A stretch of 64,000 nucleotides of DNA from Devriesea agamarum (GTDB taxonomy: Bacteria; Actinomycetota; Actinomycetes; Actinomycetales; Dermabacteraceae). The stretch spans positions 806,001-870,000 of the forward strand of contig NZ_LN849456.1 of assembly GCF_900070355.1 (NCBI RefSeq), given 5' to 3'. This document shows positions 57,580 through 64,000 of this stretch, piece after piece. The notes under the pieces are model-generated. The model saw nothing but the letters and a program-made list of their open reading frames with translations, did not search any database and had not been told where the DNA came from. Positions within the stretch are counted from its first letter, which is position 1; each line of letters begins with the position of its first letter. Both the position numbers and the translations under genes were made by a program.

Positions 57580-58763
57580 CTACCGATCGGATCGCGGGCG
57601 GAGCCGATCCAAAACAGCTGCCCACCTTCGTCGAGCCGGGTGGGAACGGTGATGGTATGCATATCCTCGCCACGCACTAGGTGAACCTGTCCGTCCCCAC
57701 CCCGGCTCACCGCGATGGTGGTTCCTGAGGGGTCAATCGCGACCGAACGGCGCTGGGCTGGGGAGTCTCCATCCGGTTCCCATGGCAGATGCCCAGGCCG
57801 AGGAGGATGAGACATCGGCGGAAGCCAGTGGGAACGGACGGGCTGCACACACCCTGCGCTGCGGTCGATCACGGTGAGGGTGTCCCCGTCGGGGTGGATG
57901 GTCGCCACAGCAGCGCACTGCCCGCTGAGACCGAACCGGAATGCGAGACCCGTCGGCAGACTGCACGACGACACCTCTGCGCTGCGGACGTCGATATCGA
58001 CCAGGGTGTTAGACCACGATGTCCATTCGGTCAGGCAGGAGGGTCCGCCGCGCACAATGCCGAGGGCCCTGCCGGTTGCTGCATCAAAACGTAGGTAAAA
58101 CGCTCGCCCGTGCACAGGCCACGGCACGATGCCAATGCATCGAGGTACACCGCCGTCAATGACGTATCGTTCCAGTCCGCGACCGGTTGCGGTCGCCATA
58201 ATTCCGCTCGCATGATCGACGACATCACCATGCCCGTCATCACCGATGTCGCGGCAAATCGCACCTTCTAGCGGGGGTACATGAGGCCCCACATTCAGAC
58301 ATTGCTGCAGAGGGAACGATTCAATGGCGCCGGGTTCGCGGTGCCGCAGGACCAGGTGTGTGCTGCCGTCGCGCTGATCCGGTGCAAACATCACCCCCGG
58401 TTCGCCGCGGCGACTGCGGAACCGGCATGAGGTGTCATTGTCACGATCAATGAGTGTCACTACATCGCTCCACGGCGATTCGTTGGCACCGAGGCCGGTG
58501 GTGACAGCGAGATAGGAATCACTTGGATCTGAGGCGAGGTGTTCCGCTGGGATAGCCACGGACACTGTGGATGTGCGTTCACCGGACACGGTGATGAGCG
58601 TTCCCTCACGGTCGTCAACGAACGCCCAGCGATCGTCACCGAAGGCGAGAATCCCGGCGTGTTCTGCGGCTATACCCATGCGAAACGCGCTTGCGAGGCC
58701 GTCCTGAACACGGTAGAGCTGGCCTGCCCGGTGGTCCGCGATCACGAGCTGGTGTGACAACAT
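57576..58763 (-). CDS. Beta-propeller-like protein, unknown function
   Basis: A 395-residue soluble protein made of repeated beta-rich units (for example LAFGDDRWAFVDDREGTLI, VAIDPSGTTIAVSRGGDGQV) typical of seven-bladed or WD40-like propellers. No catalytic domain follows; it resembles the propeller half of S9 peptidases without the hydrolase half. It is the first gene of the leftward operon and overlaps the S9 gene by four bases (GTGA). A substrate-gating or partner role for the neighbouring peptidase is inference. Confidence 0.7.
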   Translation of the reverse strand: MLSHQLVIADHRAGQLYRVQDGLASAFRMGIAAEHAGILAFGDDRWAFVDDREGTLITVSGERTSTVSVAIPAEHLASDPSDSYLAVTTGLGANESPWSDVVTLIDRDNDTSCRFRSRRGEPGVMFAPDQRDGSTHLVLRHREPGAIESFPLQQCLNVGPHVPPLEGAICRDIGDDGHGDVVDHASGIMATATGRGLERYVIDGGVPRCIGIVPWPVHGRAFYLRFDAATGRALGIVRGGPSCLTEWTSWSNTLVDIDVRSAEVSSCSLPTGLAFRFGLSGQCAAVATIHPDGDTLTVIDRSAGCVQPVRSHWLPPMSHPPRPGHLPWEPDGDSPAQRRSVAIDPSGTTIAVSRGGDGQVHLVRGEDMHTITVPTRLDEGGQLFWIGSARDPIGR

Positions 58764-58870
58764 GGGGCCACCATAGTTGAAATTGGTTGTCGTTTACATA
58801 ATGATGAGGGGCCTCACCGGTCCGCGCCACCAACCGATGAGCGTGGGCCACGTACCGAGAGGAGTCCCGC
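58764..58870. promoter_or_regulatory. Shared divergent promoter region of the RiPP and importer operons
   Basis: The 107 bases between the divergent starts contain an AT-rich core at 58773-58805. A TTGAAA element at 58777-58782 could serve as a rightward -35, with CATAAT at 58797-58802 nearby, though spacing is not canonical. An imperfect dyad with TTGAAA and TTTACA arms flanks the core and could be a shared operator. The precursor has a strong GAGAGGAG Shine-Dalgarno. Confidence 0.5.
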
Positions 58871-58969
58871 ATGAGCGAGAACACCGTCGTCGAGATCGAA
58901 GAGACCGAGCAGCTAGCTCATCTATCTGCCAGCCACTCGAACGCGCTCGTCGAGAACCCGTTCGACTGA
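58871..58969 (+). CDS. Predicted 32-residue RiPP precursor peptide
   Basis: A small gene with GAGAGGAG six bases before its ATG, ending in TGA at 58967-58969. The first 15 residues are acidic (MSENTVVEIEETEQL), as in many leader peptides bound by RRE domains. The last 14 residues read SASHSNALVENPFD. Ser19, Ser21 and Ser23 alternate with Ala20 and His22; there is no Cys. A single Pro30 precedes the last two residues. Directly followed by a stem-loop and the modification genes, this is the natural substrate candidate for the YcaO enzyme. Too short for usual gene callers. Confidence 0.72.
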   Translation: MSENTVVEIEETEQLAHLSASHSNALVENPFD

Positions 58970-59005
58970 TCCTGCAGACCTCACTGCCTAGGCCGTGAGA
59001 TATGA

Positions 59006-59041
59006 GTTCCGGTCGGGCAGCAAATGCTGTCCGGCCGGAAC
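59006..59041 (+). terminator. Stem-loop between precursor and modification genes
   Basis: Arms at 59006-59022 and 59025-59041 pair fully if two G-U pairs are allowed; realistic loop AAAT. No T-run follows. Such a hairpin would attenuate or process the transcript, leaving more precursor than enzyme message, a common arrangement in RiPP operons. Confidence 0.7.
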
Positions 59042-59060
59042 CGTAAGAGAGGTACAGCCC

Positions 59061-59909
59061 ATGCGTAGTCCGAACCACCAAGCAGCTATTCCCGGCACGG
59101 GCGCCACCGCACTCATGTCCGAGGACGGTAAAGGCGTCGTTCGCACCGCGTCCGGTCAATTCCTCCGCCTACAGACACCACCGGCGGACCTCATCGCCAC
59201 ACTCACCAACCCCACCGACCACACCGCAACCGAGCCTGAGGCCGATGAGCCCACCCGCGCTCACGCCACCCGGCTACAACACGAAATCGCCGCCAGAGAA
59301 ATTCGCGAGGCTGACAACCGCTGGCCACAGACCCGACGCAACGTGGCCATCACAGGAACCGGCGATATCCCCGAAAAGCTCGCCGCAGCGCTCCTAGACT
59401 GGGGAATCACCGCGCACTGCATTCCCACCGCGTCCGACCTCGATTTAACCGACACCCACTGGGACCTCGTCATCGGGTACGCCACCGGCCCCTCCGAACG
59501 CGAAGCATGGTCACGGCTTGACCAGTTACCGCGAAACGGCACCGCCTGGCTACGGGCATACCGCGAAGGTCACGTCTGCTACGTCGACCCCATCGCCATC
59601 ACCGAGCACGACCCCACCAGCACCCAGGTCACCAAACGCAGGCTAGCTGCCAGCCCAGTCCCCGCCGAACTCGCCGCGTGGCAGCGCACCGCGCCCGACG
59701 AACCCAATCCGCTGCCGCTCACCGCGCACACCTGGCTACTCGGACATATCCTCACCGTAGCCCTCAGCTGGGCACAAAACGCCCCAGATTGTGAGCGCTA
59801 CCGCTACACGCTGTGGAAACACGTGCCAGCCGCAGGCACCACCGATGAACATACGATCATTGCCTACCCGGCCCCGTTTCAGCCATCTCCACAGGGCGCC
59901 ACGGGATGA
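59061..59909 (+). CDS. RRE/E1-like partner protein of a TOMM cyclodehydratase (ocin-ThiF-like)
   Basis: A 282-residue protein. Residues about 12-50 (ATALMSEDGKGVVRTASGQF...) have the beta-rich pattern of a peptide-recognition element. From about 93 a Rossmann-like E1 core begins with NVAITGTGDIPEKLAAALLD, and WLRAYREGHVCYVDPI lines up with the GP-motif region of TOMM C-type proteins. The zinc CxxC pairs of full E1-like cyclodehydratase partners are missing. The probable job is to bind the precursor leader and present the core to YcaO. The ATG at 59061 follows AGAGAGG; a start at 58995 would place the stem-loop inside the gene. Confidence 0.75.
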   Translation: MRSPNHQAAIPGTGATALMSEDGKGVVRTASGQFLRLQTPPADLIATLTNPTDHTATEPEADEPTRAHATRLQHEIAAREIREADNRWPQTRRNVAITGTGDIPEKLAAALLDWGITAHCIPTASDLDLTDTHWDLVIGYATGPSEREAWSRLDQLPRNGTAWLRAYREGHVCYVDPIAITEHDPTSTQVTKRRLAASPVPAELAAWQRTAPDEPNPLPLTAHTWLLGHILTVALSWAQNAPDCERYRYTLWKHVPAAGTTDEHTIIAYPAPFQPSPQGATG

Positions 59910-61057
59910 CACCGCAAACCGGTAACCCCCAGCCCCAACAGGTCCGCGCCAGCCGGGCTCACACCTGTCAGACGGACGATGGCGTCCATCTGCGTGGCCT
60001 TCTATGGCAATGCCCCACCGCGCGAGCCATTGCCATTATCCGCACCCCCTATAACGCCGTCGAGCACGCCTCTACCGCCCTCGCACTCAACAGCCGCGGC
60101 TTCCATTGCCTGGTCCAAGATGTTCGCGGGCGATACCAATCCGATGGCCACTGGCATCCTTACCACCACGAAGCCGCCGACGGACTCGCAACCCTGCAAG
60201 CCATAGCCGCGCAGTACCCACACTTACCAATTGTCCTCTTCGGATCCTCCTATGCCGCGCACACAGCCCTCGAAACGGCATACGCAGCGAGCGCATCACC
60301 ACGCACGTCCCCACCCGCCGCGATCATGACACTTGTTCCAGCGCTCGGCTTGGCAGAAACCGCCTGGGATCAGCACGGCGCCCCAGAGATCAGGAACCGC
60401 ATCGGCTGGTGGCACCAGCATGGACGGACTCGACAAGCTCAGATAGCTCTGTCACCAGCTGAGTTGTCACAGCGTGAAGCCGATGTCGCCGAGCTCGGCA
60501 TGGTCGAGGCAGCCAGGTCATGGGGCTGGGACGACAACTGCATCGACGCCTGGGCACAGCTATGGACCGCCGACCATCTCGACCTCAACGCGCGATATGC
60601 GCACTTGCACATGCCTTTGCTCGTGCTCAGCGGAACCGAAGACTTCTTTGACCATCACGCTCGACGCCTGGCATCAGCCTGGGCCGGCCAGAGCCATTTC
60701 GCGACGGGTCCCTGGGGGCATCAGCTCGTGGCTGGCGTCCCTGATCCCGCAGTGCGCCACGCAATTCAAGCCGAAGGCGGACCGGGACATCTCATGGACC
60801 TGTGGCTCGCCGCCCATGGTTTCTCCAATAGCCCCACACCTTTATCCGAGATCATATCCACCTATCGGCAAACCCAATCCTGGTTCGATCTCTCCGATGC
60901 GACCTGGCATTTTGGTCCACTGACAACACCTCCACCACCGCTCCCGCGACTGCAGCTCGACGCCGTGCCTGGTCTGCATCATCCACCTAACCGTGTGGCA
61001 ACCGAACCTGTTTCATATTCCCGTACACCCAGCAGCGAACTGGAAACCTTGCGATGA
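59906..61057 (+). CDS. CocE/NonD-type (S15) alpha/beta hydrolase
   Basis: A 383-residue hydrolase of the X-Pro dipeptidyl-peptidase/CocE group. DVRGRYQSDGHWHPYHHEAAD is the family signature region. The triad candidates are Ser115 in FGSSYAAH, Asp246 in SGTEDFFDHH and His272 in GPWGHQL. Typical S15 enzymes release X-Pro dipeptides or hydrolyse esters/amides. ATGA overlap with the upstream gene places it in the maturation operon, so processing of the modified peptide is likely. No signal peptide. Confidence 0.85.
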   Translation: MTPQTGNPQPQQVRASRAHTCQTDDGVHLRGLLWQCPTARAIAIIRTPYNAVEHASTALALNSRGFHCLVQDVRGRYQSDGHWHPYHHEAADGLATLQAIAAQYPHLPIVLFGSSYAAHTALETAYAASASPRTSPPAAIMTLVPALGLAETAWDQHGAPEIRNRIGWWHQHGRTRQAQIALSPAELSQREADVAELGMVEAARSWGWDDNCIDAWAQLWTADHLDLNARYAHLHMPLLVLSGTEDFFDHHARRLASAWAGQSHFATGPWGHQLVAGVPDPAVRHAIQAEGGPGHLMDLWLAAHGFSNSPTPLSEIISTYRQTQSWFDLSDATWHFGPLTTPPPPLPRLQLDAVPGLHHPPNRVATEPVSYSRTPSSELETLR

Positions 61058-62487
61058 CCTCAACTTCTCCTACCCACTGCGACACCACCAACGCGGGGTC
61101 GGCAACGCAGGCTCCACCACTACCTGAGCTTCCCGTCGATGCACTCGTCGATAAAGAATGCGGGATCATCCGAAGCGTCAGAGAAGTTCCCCACCCGCCC
61201 GGAGCACCCCGTGCGTATCTAGCTCTCACAGCAGCTGTTGCCGATGCGCGACAACTCGGCGAATGGCCAGCAGACCGAGTATCGCTGGGAACCTCATTTG
61301 CAGATCCAGCCCAAGCCCGCATTGCCGCTATCGCCGAAGGAGTCGAACGATACTGCGGAAACTGGCTACCTCCTGAGCTTCCCACCCATGACCTGCGCAT
61401 TGGCACGCATCGGGAGCTGACAGCTGAGGGGTTAAACCCGATTAACCTTGACGACCTCCCGACCTTCGCCGACTGGCAGTATGCGCGTAATGCTTTTCCC
61501 TACACCCGGTTGACCGACACCACCCCGACTCTATGGACCGAGTGTTCAGATCTATCCGGCACCCCGGTATGGATGCCCGCCTCCCTGATATACCTCAACT
61601 GGCGACAGTCACGGTTTCGCCACCTGCCGCGCATCCACCACCTCAATTACGCGGGAATCGCCACCGGCCAAGGTGCAGACGATGCCCGTGACCGCGGGGT
61701 CCTCGAAATCATCGAACGTGACGCCCTCGAACTGTGGTGGCATCTCGACGGTCCTACAGCGGGCATCGATCCCGCCAGCGTGCCTGGGCTGAGCGAGGAC
61801 CTTCGCGGCAGTAACCTCGAGGTTTCCCTCGTCTCCATGCCCTCTGAGTTCGCTCCCGCCATCGGAGCGTTGGTATACGACCCCGACCGTCAGCTATATG
61901 CGGCTGGATTTTCCGCCGCTTTGGATCCGGTGCGAGCCGCACGCAAAGCCGTCCTGGAGGCGGTCCACACCTGGGTCTACACCCAGGGATGCACCGATCA
62001 CGACGGTTGGGTTTTTCGCGCCGTTGAGCAGGGGTTAATGGCTAAAGGGCTTTACCTCGACTATCGCGCCGACGCCCGCTATCTCGACGCCGCCGGACCA
62101 CAGTGCGAACACGTGGTCGATCTCGGGGCCCATGTCCAGGTGTGGTTAGATCCCCGAGTCCATCACGAGGCTCGCCGCTTCACCGACCCTGCTCACGGCA
62201 TCATCTCTGTTGCGGACATCCCTGCTACCACCATGGCTGAGGTCTACCACAAGCTGGCTGATGCTGGTCACCGCGTTATCACCCGGGACGTGACCACCGA
62301 CGATATCCGGCGAACACCTTTGCGCGTGGTCCGCAGTTTTGTGACCGGTCTCATCCCTAATGCACCGGCTGCGTTCACTTACGCGGGAATGAGCCGGTTC
62401 CCCCGCGCAGCAAAAGAACGGGGATGGCGCACCTCGTGGAGCAACACGCCCGCTGATCTATCGCTGATCCCAGCACCCCACATGTAG
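61054..62487 (+). CDS. YcaO-domain azoline-forming cyclodehydratase
   Basis: A 477-residue YcaO enzyme that uses ATP to cyclise Ser/Thr/Cys side chains onto the peptide backbone. The ATP/Mg motifs are visible: AEGVERYCG (about 94-102), EIIERDALELWW (about 218-229), and KAVLEAVHTWVY (about 298-309). The C-terminus ends IPAPHM, resembling the proline-rich PxPxP tail of TOMM YcaO enzymes. It overlaps the S15 gene by four bases. The standalone E1-like partner upstream and the SagB-like gene downstream mark an azol(in)e pathway rather than thioamide chemistry. Confidence 0.92.
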   Translation: MTSTSPTHCDTTNAGSATQAPPLPELPVDALVDKECGIIRSVREVPHPPGAPRAYLALTAAVADARQLGEWPADRVSLGTSFADPAQARIAAIAEGVERYCGNWLPPELPTHDLRIGTHRELTAEGLNPINLDDLPTFADWQYARNAFPYTRLTDTTPTLWTECSDLSGTPVWMPASLIYLNWRQSRFRHLPRIHHLNYAGIATGQGADDARDRGVLEIIERDALELWWHLDGPTAGIDPASVPGLSEDLRGSNLEVSLVSMPSEFAPAIGALVYDPDRQLYAAGFSAALDPVRAARKAVLEAVHTWVYTQGCTDHDGWVFRAVEQGLMAKGLYLDYRADARYLDAAGPQCEHVVDLGAHVQVWLDPRVHHEARRFTDPAHGIISVADIPATTMAEVYHKLADAGHRVITRDVTTDDIRRTPLRVVRSFVTGLIPNAPAAFTYAGMSRFPRAAKERGWRTSWSNTPADLSLIPAPHM

Positions 62488-62492
62488 GCCCT

Positions 62493-63563
62493 ATGACGCA
62501 ACCAGCCATATACGCGGGCCCCGCCTTAGCTTCTGATGCCGTTGTTCCTCAGCCACCGGCAATAGCGTCTTTGCCCCATATACTCGCTCATTCCCTGGGA
62601 CCGCAAAAACCCGGGCCGCCTCGACCTCCCGGCCCTAAAGTAAACCCCTGGGACGCATCAGCGACCTGGCGGATGGCCGTCCTCCCATCGCAGATCAACT
62701 CCCTGCTCACCGGCCTGTGGGGCAGCCGCGGCTACCATTGCGGCGCTGATGGCCGACCCACACGGATTCGTCAACGCCCGATCCCCTCAGCTGGCGGAAC
62801 CTACGCGGTGCAGACGCATCTTGCGATCGGATATCCCGGTGCATACGGCCTTGAACCTGGCCGATACGTCCTCGACCATGAACGTGATCTCCTCCTGCGC
62901 AGACGCGATAGTTCAAGACCTCTGCCGACCGGGGCATGGCTCATCTTTTCTGTTCAACCAGGACGCAGCTTTGGCCGATACCAGCATCGTTCTTGGCCTC
63001 TATGGATCGCCGATACCGCATATGCACTGGTTGCTACCCAATTCCTGCTCAACCAGCCCCTGCCGCCTCTCCTCGGACCCTCCGATCAGCTGCGCGAACT
63101 CTCCGCTGTAGCCCGTGGTTCCGATACCTCATGGTGGGTACAGCGCGGACTGGCACCGGAAATACCATTAGCTGCTGTGCGGTTACCGGGCAAGCTGCGA
63201 GTATGCCGCGACCGCAGCACTGCCCTAGCGCTTCGGCGTTCGCCGTCTCACGCGTCTTTTGCCTCCAACCTCGAGGGGGCGCGGAACAACCACGCCCGAG
63301 AACTAGCCGTGCGATCAGGGCAATCCTGGGTTGCCGGCGCAGACAGGGTCGAAGCCTGGAGCGTCCGTCTCAATTCGCCATCCCAATCCATTTTTCAGAT
63401 GCTGTGGACCGCCCATCAAAGAGCTGCCCGCCTGACCTATGACAGCGCGCTCTCCGGTATTTGGCGGTGCCGACCAATCTCCGGTTTTCCCGCTACCTCA
63501 ACATCGTGGATCGTCCATGCCCTTGCCATGCTCCGAGTAAGAGATACGGAGACCCTGTCATGA
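62493..63563 (+). CDS. SagB/ThcOx-like FMN azoline dehydrogenase
   Basis: A 356-residue nitroreductase-fold protein. The SagB signature is IPSAGGTYAVQTHLAI (about 97-112), and FGRYQHRSWPLWIADTAYAL (about 160-179) corresponds to the R..Y.HR....D.G region of the family. Such enzymes oxidise azolines to azoles with FMN. A Pro-rich N-terminus (about 35-55) precedes the fold. It starts six bases after ycaO. The C-terminal third is less typical, so a partial or altered activity is possible. Confidence 0.82.
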   Translation: MTQPAIYAGPALASDAVVPQPPAIASLPHILAHSLGPQKPGPPRPPGPKVNPWDASATWRMAVLPSQINSLLTGLWGSRGYHCGADGRPTRIRQRPIPSAGGTYAVQTHLAIGYPGAYGLEPGRYVLDHERDLLLRRRDSSRPLPTGAWLIFSVQPGRSFGRYQHRSWPLWIADTAYALVATQFLLNQPLPPLLGPSDQLRELSAVARGSDTSWWVQRGLAPEIPLAAVRLPGKLRVCRDRSTALALRRSPSHASFASNLEGARNNHARELAVRSGQSWVAGADRVEAWSVRLNSPSQSIFQMLWTAHQRAARLTYDSALSGIWRCRPISGFPATSTSWIVHALAMLRVRDTETLS

Positions 63564-64000
63564 TGATCGTGCGTGAGCTGTGGCGGGAGGCCATGCGATT
63601 TCCCGCAGCTCTTTCCGCCAGCGTCTTTTTTCTCCTGCTGGTATTCGGCACCTATATAGCGCAAGCCATCGGTACCGCGTGGGCCATGTCGGCGGTTATT
63701 GGCCGTCACACAGATCAGATCTGGGCCGCGTTATTGCTGATCGCGGGCGTGGCTCTGCTCCGATTAGTGCTATCGGTAGCACAGACAGCCTCGGCAAACC
63801 GCCTGGGTGGGCAGGTGAGACAAACCCTCCGGGTTCGTTCTCTCACCCGTACTTTGCGGGCACAGCGCCTTCACGATACGGCAGCTCGCGACGGCAGCCT
63901 CAGCGCGACGCTCGGAGACGGAATCGACGGCACCGACGCGTACGTTTCAAAATACATTCCCGTCATTACGCAGGTGTTCATTGCCTGCCCGGTGATTGTG
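63560..64000 (+). CDS. ABC exporter subunit, 5' part
   Basis: The ATG overlaps the end of the SagB-like gene (ATGA) and the frame stays open to the window edge (147 codons). The product begins with basic residues, then helices at about 14-45 and 55-78 (LLLIAGVALLRLVL) separated by a polar loop, followed by a stretch (GQVRQTLRVRSLTRTLRAQRL) typical of the first cytoplasmic coupling region of CydD-like ABC exporters. It presumably exports the mature peptide. The ATPase domain lies outside the window. Confidence 0.75.
   Translation, partial: MMIVRELWREAMRFPAALSASVFFLLLVFGTYIAQAIGTAWAMSAVIGRHTDQIWAALLLIAGVALLRLVLSVAQTASANRLGGQVRQTLRVRSLTRTLRAQRLHDTAARDGSLSATLGDGIDGTDAYVSKYIPVITQVFIACPVIV

Noticed and set aside
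58995..59060. Upstream ATG that would extend the E1-like RiPP protein by 22 residues
   Set aside because: It would place the stem-loop within the coding region and lacks a Shine-Dalgarno; the ATG at 59061 has AGAGAGG.

Overview
The window is chromosomal DNA of a moderately GC-rich actinobacterium, probably from the order Micrococcales. A Dermabacteraceae-like organism would fit, but that is a guess from gene order and style. The evidence is the chain lysA-hom-thrC-thrB-rho-rpmE-prfA-prmC-sua5-wecA-atpI-atpB-E-F-H, the Kgd-type E2-E1 oxoglutarate enzyme, the SigR/RsrA redox pair, the tiny ribosomal protein bL37, a UPF0182 membrane protein, a PPi-type phosphofructokinase, and many GTG starts with overlapping stop/start codons. 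No rRNA operon, complete insertion sequence, prophage or CRISPR array was found.

Region 1 (1-15.3 kb, minus strand) is housekeeping: the start of the F1Fo ATP synthase operon, prenyl-phosphate GlcNAc-1-P transferase, tRNA/translation factors (Sua5, PrmC, RF1, L31), Rho, the threonine branch (Hom, ThrC, ThrB) and LysA. Region 2 (15.3-25.3 kb) holds a fused trehalose-6-phosphate synthase/phosphatase, tRNA-Arg(CCG), TsaD, an M23 peptidase, a pair of CNNM/CorC-type membrane proteins and a two-component system. Region 3 (25.4-37.3 kb) holds Kgd, a degenerate SGNH protein, bL37, SigR/RsrA, a DoxX-like protein, AroA-RsgA-HisN and PPi-phosphofructokinase. Region 4 (37.3-49.8 kb) is looser: tRNA-fMet, UPF0182, a PPA1309-like protein, a second-type SSB, superoxide dismutase, a small membrane protein, an AT-richer stretch with a terminal-inverted-repeat element and an acyltransferase, tRNA-Arg(TCT), oligoribonuclease, an AGE-family isomerase and tRNA-His.

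Region 5 (52.4-64.0 kb) is the notable accessory region. Two divergently transcribed operons share a 107-bp intergenic segment. The rightward operon encodes a 32-residue precursor-like peptide, a long stem-loop, an RRE/E1-like (ocin-ThiF-like) protein, an S15/CocE-type hydrolase, a YcaO cyclodehydratase, a SagB-like dehydrogenase and the start of an ABC exporter that leaves the window. That is the gene set of an azol(in)e-modified RiPP (TOMM) pathway. The leftward operon encodes a propeller protein, a prolyl-oligopeptidase (S9) with an intact triad, and a complete FecCD/BtuF-type metal-chelate importer, joined by four-base start/stop overlaps. The predicted core is Cys-free, with Ser-Ala-Ser-His-Ser followed by one proline. 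The arrangement suggests a peptide that is made, exported and possibly re-imported as a metal chelate, with proline-directed peptidases processing it. The RiPP assignment is well supported by the genes; the metallophore idea is inference.
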